In this document: piece by piece, positions 38,399 to 46,993 of the stretch
How the letters are laid out: each line of letters begins with the position of its first letter
Numbering within the stretch: position 1 is the first letter of the stretch
NCBI GenBank assembly: GCA_026418535.1
Contig: JAOABC010000002.1
Span: 186,001-250,000 of the forward strand
DNA length: 64,000 bases
Direction of reading: 5' to 3'
Source: Hydrogenothermaceae bacterium
GTDB taxonomy: Bacteria; Aquificota; Aquificia; Aquificales; Hydrogenothermaceae
Made by a program: the position numbers and the translations under genes
The notes under the pieces: model-generated
Told to the model about the DNA's origin: nothing
Database searches by the model: none
Seen by the model: only the letters and a program-made list of their open reading frames with translations

Positions 38399-39003
38399 CT
38401 CTTATCTAACCTCTTTAGGGTAAATATACTCTCCGGAGAGACTAGACAGTAGTCAGCTCCACCCATTCTACCAACCACCTTGAGCTTTCTGTTGTCTACA
38501 TAACCTTTTTCGTTTAGGAGAGAGTCTTCTATATGGAACTTAAGTATCTCCCCTATCACAACACCCATATCTGCTATCTCAATTATCATATGCTTTCTAC
38601 ATTCTATGTTTATCAGGGATTCTTTTATCCTAGGTGATTTAACAGTATGGGATGGAATAGGGGTCAGATCTGCCTGTACAAACTCATCTACCTCTTCCTC
38701 AAATGCTGTTGCTGTAATGTTCATCTTCTCTACAAGGTCGTGAGTTACTATGTTTATTACAAAGTCCCCCACTTCATCTATGTTCTTCCAGGTATCTTTC
38801 TTAACACTACTCTCTTTTCTACCTATAGATACCAGTATAAGTGGTAGTTTGCTGGTTATACCTGTATAGAAGCTAAAAGGTGCTATATTGTATATGCCCT
38901 CCTTTGAGATGGTAGATATCCAAGCTATAGGTCTTGGAACTATACAGCTTAACATAAGTTTGTATACAGACTCTCCTGTGAGTTCAGACAGATTAAATTC
39001 CAT
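38395..39003 (-). CDS. Flavin reductase family protein
   Basis: A 202-aa FMN-binding split-barrel protein: VPRPIAWISTISKEGIYNIAP, SFYTGITSKLPLILVSIG, KDTWKNIDEVGDFVINIV, TAFEEEVDEF and IECRKHMIIEIADMGVVIGE. Members reduce flavin with NAD(P)H or act as flavoredoxins. In an operon that continues into fur it may help reduce ferric iron, but that is inference. It overlaps the upstream LOG gene by 11 nt. Confidence 0.87.
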   Translation of the reverse strand: MEFNLSELTGESVYKLMLSCIVPRPIAWISTISKEGIYNIAPFSFYTGITSKLPLILVSIGRKESSVKKDTWKNIDEVGDFVINIVTHDLVEKMNITATAFEEEVDEFVQADLTPIPSHTVKSPRIKESLINIECRKHMIIEIADMGVVIGEILKFHIEDSLLNEKGYVDNRKLKVVGRMGGADYCLVSPESIFTLKRLDKR

Positions 39004-39676
39004 ATGCCTCTCCTCTTAAGAACTTCATGCCTTGTATATAGAACTTTTCTATAATGTCTACCACTTTATCTATCTCATCAGTCATGTAGAATATAACAAG
39101 GTCTTCTCTGTCTATGTATCCTTCTGTTGCTACTTTGTCTTTAAGCCAGAAATAAAGCCCTTCCCAGTATTCTTTACCGTAAAGAATAACCGGAAAAGGT
39201 TTTAACTTCTCTGTTTGTATGAGAGTTATTGTCTCAAAGAACTCATCTAAGGTTCCATAACCTCCAGGAAACAGTACAAAAGCTGTAGCATACTTTACTA
39301 GCATCACCTTTCTTGCAAAGAAGTAATGGAAACTGAGAGAATGGGTTAAATATGGATTAGGCTTTTGCTCTTTAGGTAGTTTTATGTTTAAGCCTACCGA
39401 GTTTCCACCTACCTCAAAAGCTCCTCTGTTTGCAGCCTCCATTATACCTGGTCCACCGCCTGTAACTACTGTGAAACCTTTCTCCGCAAGTTTACTTCCA
39501 AGCTCCATCGCCCTTTCGTAGTACATCTCCCCCTCTTTGGCTCTTGCAGAGCCAAAGACTGTAACAGAGGGTTGCAAGTCCGGCATTATTTCGAACCCGT
39601 CTATAAAGTCTCCTATTATCCGGAAGAGTCTCCAGGATTCTTCTTTTTTTAACTCATTTATGATGTAGCTATTCAA
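38993..39676 (-). CDS. LOG-family protein (predicted nucleotide phosphoribohydrolase)
   Basis: A 227-aa Rossmann protein of the TIGR00730/LOG family: VTVFGSARAKEGEMYYERAM, VTGGGPGIMEAANRGAFEVG, SFHYFFARKVMLVKYA and PGGYGTLDEFFET. The PGGxGTxxE motif is intact. Relatives cleave ribose 5-phosphate from nucleoside monophosphates; older databases wrongly call them lysine decarboxylases. The start is TTG 39676 with AAGGAG 7 nt upstream, inside the end of tatC. Confidence 0.9.
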   Translation of the reverse strand: MNSYIINELKKEESWRLFRIIGDFIDGFEIMPDLQPSVTVFGSARAKEGEMYYERAMELGSKLAEKGFTVVTGGGPGIMEAANRGAFEVGGNSVGLNIKLPKEQKPNPYLTHSLSFHYFFARKVMLVKYATAFVLFPGGYGTLDEFFETITLIQTEKLKPFPVILYGKEYWEGLYFWLKDKVATEGYIDREDLVIFYMTDEIDKVVDIIEKFYIQGMKFLRGEAYGI

Positions 39677-40430
39677 CTTGACTCTCCTTGTACCTCATAC
39701 TCTTTGGATATAGGATCTTAGCCATAAATATGGATAGTTCATAAAATACTACCAAAGGAATAGCCAACATAATTTGGCTAAACACATCTGGAGTTGGTGT
39801 TAAGATCGCAGCTACAATAAAGGCTATAACTATGAAGTATGGTCTTGTTTTCACTAAAAACTCTGGTGTTACTATTCCCAACCTGGACATTAGGGACAGG
39901 ATGACAGGAAGCTCAAAGGTTATACCGAAAGCAAAGAGCATCCTCAAAACAAAAGATATATACTCTCTAACAGAGAATATAGCTTCAGCTCCAAGCTGTA
40001 TATTACCAAAACTTATAAAGAATCCTATTGCAATTGGGAGTACAAAATAAAAACAGAAGGACACTCCTATGATGAAAAACGTGGTTGTAAATAGGACAAA
40101 AGGCAAAGCCAGTTTTTTCTCATGCTCATAGAGAGCAGGCTCTATGAACTTCCAGACTTGGTAGAAGATATAGGGAGACATAAGAATAAGACCAAATAGA
40201 AGAGATATCTTAAAGGCTGTAAAGAATGGCTCTGTAGGTGATAAGAAGTAGAGCTTTAAATTAGGATTCACCTTCAGAAGAGGAGACTTAAGTATCTCAA
40301 AAAGAACAGATGCTTTTGTAAAGACTACCATAGTCCCAAGGATCAGGGACAGCAAAATTCTTATAAGCCTTGTTCTTAACTCTGCTAAGTGCTCTGTAAG
40401 TGGTGCTTCTGGAAGTTGCTGGCCTGTCAA
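39669..40430 (-). CDS. tatC: Twin-arginine translocase subunit TatC
   Basis: The polytopic receptor of the Tat pathway for folded proteins. A 253-aa protein with six helices; marks are PLTEHLAELRTRLIRIL, LSPTEPFFTAFKISLLFGLI, YQVWKFIEPALYEHEK, FGITFELPVILSLMSRLGIV and AILTPTPDVFSQ. It starts at TTG 40430, overlapping the tatB stop (TTGA). Confidence 0.96.
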   Translation of the reverse strand: MTGQQLPEAPLTEHLAELRTRLIRILLSLILGTMVVFTKASVLFEILKSPLLKVNPNLKLYFLSPTEPFFTAFKISLLFGLILMSPYIFYQVWKFIEPALYEHEKKLALPFVLFTTTFFIIGVSFCFYFVLPIAIGFFISFGNIQLGAEAIFSVREYISFVLRMLFAFGITFELPVILSLMSRLGIVTPEFLVKTRPYFIVIAFIVAAILTPTPDVFSQIMLAIPLVVFYELSIFMAKILYPKSMRYKESQVE

Positions 40431-40774
40431 CTCTGTACCTCTGAACTTTTATTCTCTTTTGTAAAGGAAACCTTCTCTCTTTTTAACTCGTCTCTCGGGG
40501 GACTTCTACGTCTTATCTCACTTTCAAACTCTTCCTCGAAGGTAGTTTTACGGTTATCTTTTTGTGTTTCCTGTTTTAGGATACTCTCCTTCTGTATATC
40601 TTTTATGTTTGATATATCCTGACTGATAGAGCTTTTTACCTCATCTAAAGAGCCCTTTACTTCCCGGTAGAACTTTCCCAGGCTCTTTGCAACCTCTGGA
40701 AGTCTATGAGGCCCCAAGACTATAAGGGCAACCACCACTATAAGTATAAGCTCCTGTAGTCCAATACCAAACAT
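40427..40774 (-). CDS. tatB: Sec-independent translocase TatB/TatA-type subunit
   Basis: A 115-aa protein with one N-terminal helix, the hinge ALIVLGPHRLPEVAKSLGKF, an amphipathic helix and a long charged tail. The N-terminal MFGIGLQELILI has the Glu8 typical of TatB, and the tail length also favours TatB over TatA. No second Tat subunit is in the window, so it could serve both roles if none exists elsewhere. Confidence 0.88.
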   Translation of the reverse strand: MFGIGLQELILIVVVALIVLGPHRLPEVAKSLGKFYREVKGSLDEVKSSISQDISNIKDIQKESILKQETQKDNRKTTFEEEFESEIRRRSPPRDELKREKVSFTKENKSSEVQS

Positions 40775-40800
40775 AAAGATCCTCCGTAAAATATTCTAAC

Positions 40801-43350
40801 CTAAAAACTCCCACCTATGCTGAACTCTATCCTATAACTGTCTTCTCCAGGTTTCTTATCCAATTTCTTGGCAACATCAAATATAAGGGCTCCAACAGGA
40901 GTAGGCAAGTAGAAACCCAACCCAGCGGACTTCCTCACTTTTAGGTCCGAAAGCTCCCTATTATCTTTATAAACATTCCCCAAGTCAATGAAAGAGAACA
41001 GGTATAGGTTGTATTTAGGGTATACAGACAATCTAATATCGTTGTTTAAAAGCAAGAAACTACTTCCCCCTATCTTACTCTCTCCAGCCACTTCCTCTAA
41101 AGCAAAACCTCTGAGAGATGATATCCCTCCAAGAAAGTATCTCTCTCCAAGAGGTATGTTCTCTGCATCTGAAAAAATATAACCTCCAGATAACCTCTGA
41201 GAGAGTATAAACTTCTCAAAAAAAGAAAAGAAGTGTTTACCATGAAACTCTACCTTCGTAAAGCTACTGTTTCCGGATGCTCCTTCAAACTTTAAGTTTG
41301 TTATATACCCTCTGTGTGGGTCTACTTTAGAGTCCCTGTGGTCGTCAGAAATACTGAATGTAAACTTATTAAGACTGTACTCTTTAAATCTGGTATATAT
41401 AGAGCTGTTAAAAACTTGAGCAGATATAGAGCTAAATAATATAGAACTACTGACCCAAAGGTTATGCCTTTTTTCTAAAGATAACTCATACCCCTTCTGT
41501 TCTAAATCAAAATACCTTCTATACTGCTCAGAGTTAAACATAGATATAAAACTTGACAGTCTGAAAGGTAGTAGCCTATTCCCAAAAGAGAGTCTGTAGT
41601 TTGTCTGAAAGTTTGACCTCTCTAAATATCCGGAAGCTTCAAAACCATAACCAAATAGATTCTTAAACACTCCAAGGATAGATACCTTCAACTTTTGGTC
41701 TGTACTGTACCCAACGCTTCCCTGGAACAATCCTCTCTTATCATCGTGGAGAAATACTGCTCTGTTTATTACCTTTTTCTCTCTGTCTTCTAAAAGATAG
41801 AGATTTACAGATTCAAACAGTTTAGAGACATACAACCTCTCCAACGATCTCTCTAACTTTCTGTTGTCAAAGTAATCTCCCTCTTTTGGAAACTGGTATA
41901 CAATCATCTTAGGATTAACGTACTTAGAACCGTATACAAATAAAAACCCATTCTTATACCTGTCCTTTAACTCAAAGAGGTACTTTGCGCTAACATCTAT
42001 AAAACCATCTCTCTTTTCCATATCTATATCCAGAAGAACTTCTGAATCGTAATAACCTTTCTCCCCAATCAACTTTCTCAGACTATCCTGTAACTCTAAA
42101 ACCTCGTAAGGGTTATAGATCTTTGGTAATTTAATGTTTATGTATTTTTTATCCAGTGGATAGTTTTCAAAGTATATATCTTTTAATATATACATTTCCC
42201 CTTTAAATAGTCGTATCTCTAAATCTACTACACCTTCATCTGCTAGAGACTCGTCTATCTCAAACTTAGCTGTCAGGTATCCCTCTTTTCTCAACTCTGA
42301 CACTGCTTTTTCTAGAAGATCATTTAACTCTTTCTTTTTATAAAACTTTTCCCTAAAGAGACTCTTTATCCTCTGGTCCAAACCAGGAACATCTGTATCT
42401 ACCCTTATCTTACCTAAACTGAACTTGTTTCCTTCCTCTATTTGAATGTCTACTAATGTAAAGTTTGGATAGAGACCATCTACCCTCTCTTCTGATTCAT
42501 GGATATCAAAGTTTATCCTAACGTTTAGAAAACCTTGATTGTTGTAGTATTGGATAATATTGTTTAGACTCTGTCCAAGTTGATAGTAGTTGAAACCTTC
42601 TGTTAAAAATGTTAGCAAGGACTTTAGTTTTTCTTCCGGAACATATTGATTTCCCGAAAATCTAACTATGTACTTCGTGCCAAAGTTTATAAGAACATCC
42701 ATATCGACGTAATCATATTCAGAGGTTCTTATCTCTTTTAACTCAATATTACTGTCGTAGTATCCTAAGCTATAAAGGTATCTTTTCAGCCTTTCCAAAG
42801 CGTCTTGAATCTGGGAAAACTTTACTACCTTCCCAGACTTAAGCTCCATAACTTTTTTAAAGGTTTCAACATCAACTTCAGATATAGATTGGTCTACAAA
42901 GAACCTTATATCTTTTAGTTTAGACTTTCTTCCTTCATCTATCTTTATGTTGATGAAGAGATAGTCTCCATCCTGACGATACTCTAACTCAGTTTTGATG
43001 GAAAAGTAACCATTATCGTTGTAAAACTGCTTTAGCCGAAGAGGTATGTTCTCTAAGGTCTCCATATCCACTGGGTAGCCTTCTCTTAAACCTGTTATAG
43101 CTAATACTTCCGGATCCCAAAAAGACCTGTTTCCACTGATAACCAATTTTTTCAAGATAGGCTTTAGAGTTAAAACTAACCTATCACCATCAAACTTTAC
43201 TTCTTTAAAATCTTCAGTAAGGTCAAATAGTTCTTTTATTGTATCCCTATTTTTGGTTTTTAGGTATACATCTTCCCAGTTGTTCTTTGGAATCTCAAGG
43301 GAGTAAGCGTATAGAAAAGATGTTAAAAGAAGTATGATAAAGTTTCTCAT
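40801..43350 (-). CDS. Outer-membrane Omp85-family protein with several POTRA domains
   Basis: An 849-aa exported protein with signal peptide MRNFIILLLTSFLYAYS. It has about five POTRA-like units (for example KKLVISGNRSFWDPEVLAIT, YIVRFSGNQYVPEEKLKSLL) and a C-terminal barrel of about 350 residues. The Omp85 lid motif is SLRGF in LGGISSLRGFALEEV, and the last strand ends in Phe. The true bamA is at 58090, so this is a paralogue, TamA-like or a dedicated export pore. It is the first gene upstream of tatBC. Divergent perR starts 63 nt away across candidate operators. Confidence 0.88.
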   Translation of the reverse strand: MRNFIILLLTSFLYAYSLEIPKNNWEDVYLKTKNRDTIKELFDLTEDFKEVKFDGDRLVLTLKPILKKLVISGNRSFWDPEVLAITGLREGYPVDMETLENIPLRLKQFYNDNGYFSIKTELEYRQDGDYLFINIKIDEGRKSKLKDIRFFVDQSISEVDVETFKKVMELKSGKVVKFSQIQDALERLKRYLYSLGYYDSNIELKEIRTSEYDYVDMDVLINFGTKYIVRFSGNQYVPEEKLKSLLTFLTEGFNYYQLGQSLNNIIQYYNNQGFLNVRINFDIHESEERVDGLYPNFTLVDIQIEEGNKFSLGKIRVDTDVPGLDQRIKSLFREKFYKKKELNDLLEKAVSELRKEGYLTAKFEIDESLADEGVVDLEIRLFKGEMYILKDIYFENYPLDKKYINIKLPKIYNPYEVLELQDSLRKLIGEKGYYDSEVLLDIDMEKRDGFIDVSAKYLFELKDRYKNGFLFVYGSKYVNPKMIVYQFPKEGDYFDNRKLERSLERLYVSKLFESVNLYLLEDREKKVINRAVFLHDDKRGLFQGSVGYSTDQKLKVSILGVFKNLFGYGFEASGYLERSNFQTNYRLSFGNRLLPFRLSSFISMFNSEQYRRYFDLEQKGYELSLEKRHNLWVSSSILFSSISAQVFNSSIYTRFKEYSLNKFTFSISDDHRDSKVDPHRGYITNLKFEGASGNSSFTKVEFHGKHFFSFFEKFILSQRLSGGYIFSDAENIPLGERYFLGGISSLRGFALEEVAGESKIGGSSFLLLNNDIRLSVYPKYNLYLFSFIDLGNVYKDNRELSDLKVRKSAGLGFYLPTPVGALIFDVAKKLDKKPGEDSYRIEFSIGGSF

Positions 43351-43356
43351 TGCAAA

Positions 43357-43400
43357 TTAAAACTATTTCATAATATTATATCTAACTATTAAAACTATTT
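43357..43400. promoter_or_regulatory. Candidate PerR/Fur-type operator region
   Basis: In the 62-nt divergent gap between the Omp85 gene and perR the 12-mer TTAAAACTATTT occurs twice, at 43357-43368 and 43389-43400. The repeats are 32 nt apart, about three helical turns. Between them lies the perfect palindrome ATAATATTAT (43370-43379), similar to the core of Fur/Per boxes. Autoregulation by the adjacent PerR-like protein is the simple reading. Confidence 0.5.
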
Positions 43401-43412
43401 TGAGGTAAAGAG

Positions 43413-43820
43413 TTGCAGAGAAGAAACACACAGCAGAGAAGGCTTATATACGACATCCTATCTAGAACAGATAGCCATCCAACCGCAGACTGGATATACG
43501 AGAGAGTTAAGAGGTACATCCCTAACATAAGTTTGGGGACTGTGTACAGAAATTTAAAAGTATTAAAAGATGAAGGACTTATATTAGAAATATCTGATGG
43601 TAAGCAAAGTAGATACGATGCGAGGATAGACGACCACTACCACTTCAGATGCGACGTGTGTGGAAATGTATACGATATCGAATATGACATTATAGAAATA
43701 AACCCTAAAGTAGATCAACTAAGAAGAAGCTGCGGGTTTAAAGTTTCAAGATTCAATATAGAGTTTTATGGAATATGTAGAAGCTGTGCAAGAGGAGAGG
43801 AAAGTGAAAAGAATAATTAG
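43413..43820 (+). CDS. perR: PerR-like peroxide/metal regulator (Fur family)
   Basis: A 135-aa Fur-family repressor: NTQQRRLIYDILSRTDSHPT, SLGTVYRNLKVLKDEGLIL (recognition helix), DARIDDHYHFRCDVCGNVYD and YGICRSCARG. The DDHYHF metal region and the lack of the extra HHDH of the other Fur resemble PerR. It starts at TTG 43413 with GAGGT 6 nt upstream. The end overlaps the sulfite-oxidase-fold gene by 17 nt. Confidence 0.86.
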   Translation: MQRRNTQQRRLIYDILSRTDSHPTADWIYERVKRYIPNISLGTVYRNLKVLKDEGLILEISDGKQSRYDARIDDHYHFRCDVCGNVYDIEYDIIEINPKVDQLRRSCGFKVSRFNIEFYGICRSCARGEESEKNN

Positions 43821-44397
43821 CCCTATAAACTTTAGAGAGGATAGATTACCCCCTGGTCAGCACTGGACAGACAGGTTAATAATACTGGGGATATCTGACC
43901 CTCCGGAGATGGATCTGTCAGAGTACAGGCTGAAGATATTTGGAGAGGTAGAAAAGCCAGTTAGTTTAACATGGGATGATATACTTAGTTTGGAAAAGGT
44001 AGAACTGGTAGCGGACTTTCATTGCGTAACAAGATGGAGTTGTAAGGATATTGTTTGGCAAGGCTTCCATGTAGACGAACTGAAAAAGATCGTTAAAATA
44101 AAAGATAACGTAAAGTCTGTTATGGTCCACTCTTTGGATGGTTATACAACAAACGTTCCAATTGAATACTTCTTCGATAAAGATGTTATCCTGGCTTACA
44201 AGCTGTTTGGTAAACCAATTCCAGCAGATAATGGCTACCCATTGAGATTAGTAGTCCCTAAGCTATACTCCTGGAAAAGTGCAAAGTTCGTATCCGGAAT
44301 AGAGTTCATGCCAGAGGATATACCAGGTTTTTGGGAAAAGAGAGGATACCACATACTTGGAGACCCGTGGAGAGAACAGAGATACTGGGATGATTAA
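43804..44397 (+). CDS. Molybdopterin-dependent oxidoreductase, sulfite-oxidase fold (YuiH/MsrP-like)
   Basis: A 197-aa protein with one oxidoreductase molybdopterin domain. The Moco-ligand Cys is in VADFHCVTRWSCKDIVWQG; other marks are YRLKIFGEVEKPVSLTWDDI, VPIEYFFDKDVILAYKLFGK and YPLRLVVPKLYSWKSAKFV. There is no signal peptide or heme domain, so it is cytoplasmic unlike MsrP. GTG 43804 is preferred over the longer frame (43768) because AGGAGAGG lies just upstream and the family starts about here. Coupling to perR suggests an oxidative-stress or methionine-sulfoxide role. Confidence 0.85.
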   Translation: MKRIISPINFREDRLPPGQHWTDRLIILGISDPPEMDLSEYRLKIFGEVEKPVSLTWDDILSLEKVELVADFHCVTRWSCKDIVWQGFHVDELKKIVKIKDNVKSVMVHSLDGYTTNVPIEYFFDKDVILAYKLFGKPIPADNGYPLRLVVPKLYSWKSAKFVSGIEFMPEDIPGFWEKRGYHILGDPWREQRYWDD

Positions 44398-45236
44398 CCT
44401 GAAAGTAGAGCCTGCCTCATAACTTCTACAGGAGCCTCTCTCCCAGTCCATATCTCAAAGGACCTGACTCCCTGATACAGGAGCATAGGATATCCATCCT
44501 GGTACTTACAGCCAATAGCCTCAGCTTTCTGTAGCAGTTCTGTCTTTTTGTATATAATATCTACCACAGTGTGATGGGGCTTTAACTTTCTATAGTCAAA
44601 CAAAGGGCTGTCATTATCTTTTAAACCTACAGAAGTTGTATTTACTATTATATCTACATACTCCAGGACCCTGTTTATCTCTTCCAGTCCGATAGGGTTA
44701 ATAATCTTATCTACTAACCTATAATGTTCCTTAAATTTTTGAACAGTGTCCACAGCTCTCTGGACTGTCCTGTTAGATAGATAAATTTTATCTACTCCAT
44801 CTTTAAGCAATCCGTAGATTACAGCCTTTGAAGCTCCTCCAGCTCCGATGACTAGAACTCTCTTACCCTCTATCTTCTCCTCTAACTCTTTAAGACCTTT
44901 TACAAAACCGTGGTAATCTGTGTTGTATCCAATTAGATAACCATCTAAGTTTTTTATGGTGTTTAAGGCACCGACTACTCTAACTTCCTCAGAGAGTTCA
45001 TCTACGTACTTCAAAGACTCTTCTTTAAAAGGGATAGTTATATTGACACCTTTTATATCTAATATCTTTATAGACTCTATAGCTTTCTGTAAGTTTTCTG
45101 GTTTTACCTGGAAAGGTATGTATACCGCATTCAGACCAAGCTGTAAGAAGGCAGCAGTCTGAAAGGTTGGAGATTTTGAGTGTTTTACTGGATAACCGAA
45201 TATACCATAAACAGCTGTCTCTCCATTTAACTTCAT
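44394..45236 (-). CDS. aroE: Shikimate dehydrogenase
   Basis: AroE reduces 3-dehydroshikimate with NADPH in aromatic synthesis. A 280-aa protein: YGIFGYPVKHSKSPTFQTAA (shikimate site), GVNITIPFKEESLKYVDE with catalytic Lys, GYNTDYHGFVKGL, VLVIGAGGASKAVIYGLL, NTTSVGLKDND and DIIYKKTELLQKAEAIGC. ATG 45236 shares its A with the NFU stop (TAATG), better than the longer frame to 45269. It ends 4 nt into the convergent oxidoreductase gene. Confidence 0.95.
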   Translation of the reverse strand: MKLNGETAVYGIFGYPVKHSKSPTFQTAAFLQLGLNAVYIPFQVKPENLQKAIESIKILDIKGVNITIPFKEESLKYVDELSEEVRVVGALNTIKNLDGYLIGYNTDYHGFVKGLKELEEKIEGKRVLVIGAGGASKAVIYGLLKDGVDKIYLSNRTVQRAVDTVQKFKEHYRLVDKIINPIGLEEINRVLEYVDIIVNTTSVGLKDNDSPLFDYRKLKPHHTVVDIIYKKTELLQKAEAIGCKYQDGYPMLLYQGVRSFEIWTGREAPVEVMRQALLSG

Positions 45237-45487
45237 TATGCTATATTGTACTTCTCCTCCCCGATACAAACAGACTTAACCCAAGGTAAACTCTCCTGGA
45301 TAGTGTAGATAACTAACTCCTTCATAGTGATGTCTGCTACAGGACACTGCTGACATGTCCCGTATAGTTTCAGGTATACATCTTCATTCTCTACCTTTAC
45401 AAGCTCGATGTTGCCTGTATCTTTCATGAGTGCAGGTCTTATTCTTTCCAAAATCTCTTCAACTTCTTGCTCTTTACTTATCACCAT
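45236..45487 (-). CDS. NFU (NifU C-terminal) domain protein
   Basis: An 83-aa stand-alone NFU domain, an Fe-S cluster carrier: VEEILERIRPALMKDTGNIE, KLYGTCQQCPVADITMKELV with the cluster CxxC, and SLPWVKSV. It belongs to the run TusA, DUF1858-like, NFU behind iscU and the IscS-like gene, supporting a role as a downstream cluster carrier. aroE is translationally coupled to it. Confidence 0.9.
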   Translation of the reverse strand: MVISKEQEVEEILERIRPALMKDTGNIELVKVENEDVYLKLYGTCQQCPVADITMKELVIYTIQESLPWVKSVCIGEEKYNIA

Positions 45488-45499
45488 CCAACAAACCTC

Positions 45500-45721
45500 T
45501 TAGGTTTTGTTTAGTATTCTGTTTATTCTTTGTATAACTTTTTCCCTCTCTTCCTGAGGGATATTAACAAGTTTAAGGGCACCTTGCAAACTTAACCTCT
45601 TAAAGGTTATCTCTTCAAGTCTCTCCTTATATAAGAAGGATAAGTAGGGTCTGACTATCTCCTCTACTTGAGGATACTGAGAAAAGATATCTGCTATCTT
45701 ACTTTCTACAGTTATCCTCAT
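45500..45721 (-). CDS. Small DUF1858-like protein
   Basis: A 73-aa protein: ITVESKIADIFSQYPQVEEI near the start and ITFKRLSLQGALKLVNIPQE later. The layout (short strand, helix, xYPxxxE, long helix) fits DUF1858. The Cys pair found in many DUF1858 proteins is absent. DUF1858 domains often sit beside or are fused to hybrid-cluster and sulfur-transfer proteins, which fits this neighbourhood. Its ATG overlaps the tusA stop by 4 nt. Confidence 0.65.
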   Translation of the reverse strand: MRITVESKIADIFSQYPQVEEIVRPYLSFLYKERLEEITFKRLSLQGALKLVNIPQEEREKVIQRINRILNKT

Positions 45722-45951
45722 ACTTTCCTCACGTAAAAATGATAAACTCCGTCTTCCTCCTTGTACCCTAAAAACTCATTCCCCGTAGCCTGACACCAAG
45801 CTGGTACATCCTGAATAGCTCCTTCGTCATCTGCTAATAATTCTATTATCTGCCCCTTCTCTGCCTTTCTTGAAACTTTTGCAAGCTCAGTTATAGGTAT
45901 AGGACAGTAAGTTCCTGTTGCATCATGGACTATGTCAGCTTTTATATCCAT
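45718..45951 (-). CDS. tusA: TusA-family sulfur carrier
   Basis: A 77-aa TusA-fold protein with DATGTYCPIPITELAKV, where Cys in the CPxP motif carries persulfide. DEGAIQDVPAWCQATGNEFL supplies the second Cys near 53 seen in many sulfur-oxidiser homologues. It probably passes sulfur between a donor and the PP-loop enzyme directly upstream (1 nt gap). A role in dissimilatory sulfur trafficking rather than tRNA thiolation is possible. Confidence 0.92.
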   Translation of the reverse strand: MDIKADIVHDATGTYCPIPITELAKVSRKAEKGQIIELLADDEGAIQDVPAWCQATGNEFLGYKEEDGVYHFYVRKV

Positions 45952-45952
45952 C

Positions 45953-46993
45953 TCATATCCTCCATCCTTCTAATACTCTGTCCTCTATACCTCTTCCCGT
46001 CAAGACCATCTCTTCACCGGAAGGGTCACTATAGAGTATATCTATTTTACCATCTTCCAATTTAGAATATCTCCCTATTATGTCTGGAATAATAGATAGG
46101 TCTTCTTCCGGTATATGGTCTACACTAAAAGGTTTTGCTAGAACAATAGGTCCCTTTCCTATTACCTCAAAAAAGTGATATCTACTCCTGAAACCGTAAA
46201 GAAAATTGTTCTCTCCTTCATTCCTAGATACTATAAGTTTCGTTTTAGCAGGTAGCCTGAAATGTCTGCCTACAGTCAGGAGGGTCAAGTCTTCCATGGT
46301 TATTCTACTTTCTATTTTTACAGCTTCCCTGTACTTTTTTGCATAGTTCTCGTCCGTAAGATAACAACAGCCTCCACCTGGATGTTCAAACTCATCTATC
46401 CCTAGTTGTTTTAAAAGCTCTATCTGTCTCTTTCTACTTCTTCCAACTATCCCCTCTAACTTATCCCTGTCTACCCAACCTTCTATTTCAGGGATGGTAG
46501 GTTGTAATCTTTTTGCAGAGAGAGGTTTTAAAACAAGACCCTCTAAACCAGAATCTCTCTCTATTATCTTCATAGCTTGTAAATGCTGGCTCATTGGTCT
46601 TTGTCCTAAAACCTCCCCAGTTATAACAAATTTTGCTCCTATCTCTTCCATTATCTCCTTAGCTTTTTTGAACATGTAGATGCGACAGTCTATACATGGA
46701 TTTACATTTGAGCCATATCCATACTTCGGACTGGTTATAACGTTAAGATAGCCTTCTGATATATCTACAATCTCTATTGGAAATTTGTATTTAGCTGCAT
46801 ACTTTAGGGCAGGGTTTATATAGGAGGTTCCATCCTCTCTCTTTTCCCCTCTTCTTCTCTTTGTCTCAGTTATGCAAAAACCTGTATAGAAATGGACTGC
46901 TAATATGTCTATACCTTGTTTTTGGATGAGCTTGATAGCGAGGGTACTATCAAGCCCTCCGGAGTAAAGTGCTACCGCTTTTACTCTCTCCAT
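45953..46993 (-). CDS. PP-loop ATP pyrophosphatase, MnmA/ThiI-like thiolation enzyme
   Basis: A 346-aa protein. The PP-loop is VALYSGGLDSTLAIKLI at the N-terminus. A CxxC lies in NPCIDCRIYMFKKA and a CC in GGGCCYLTDENYAKKYRE. It is related to tRNA 2-thiouridylases (MnmA/ThiI superfamily) but not a standard member of either: there is no THUMP domain and the C-terminal third is unlike MnmA. ATG 46993 shares one base with the iscU stop (TGATG), preferable to the longer frame to 47047. Between iscU and tusA it most likely activates a substrate for sulfur insertion. Confidence 0.85.
   Translation of the reverse strand: MERVKAVALYSGGLDSTLAIKLIQKQGIDILAVHFYTGFCITETKRRRGEKREDGTSYINPALKYAAKYKFPIEIVDISEGYLNVITSPKYGYGSNVNPCIDCRIYMFKKAKEIMEEIGAKFVITGEVLGQRPMSQHLQAMKIIERDSGLEGLVLKPLSAKRLQPTIPEIEGWVDRDKLEGIVGRSRKRQIELLKQLGIDEFEHPGGGCCYLTDENYAKKYREAVKIESRITMEDLTLLTVGRHFRLPAKTKLIVSRNEGENNFLYGFRSRYHFFEVIGKGPIVLAKPFSVDHIPEEDLSIIPDIIGRYSKLEDGKIDILYSDPSGEEMVLTGRGIEDRVLEGWRI

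Noticed and set aside
43768-43803. Longer N-terminus for the molybdopterin oxidoreductase
   Set aside because: The extra codons are a shadow of perR and the GTG at 43804 has a better ribosome binding site.
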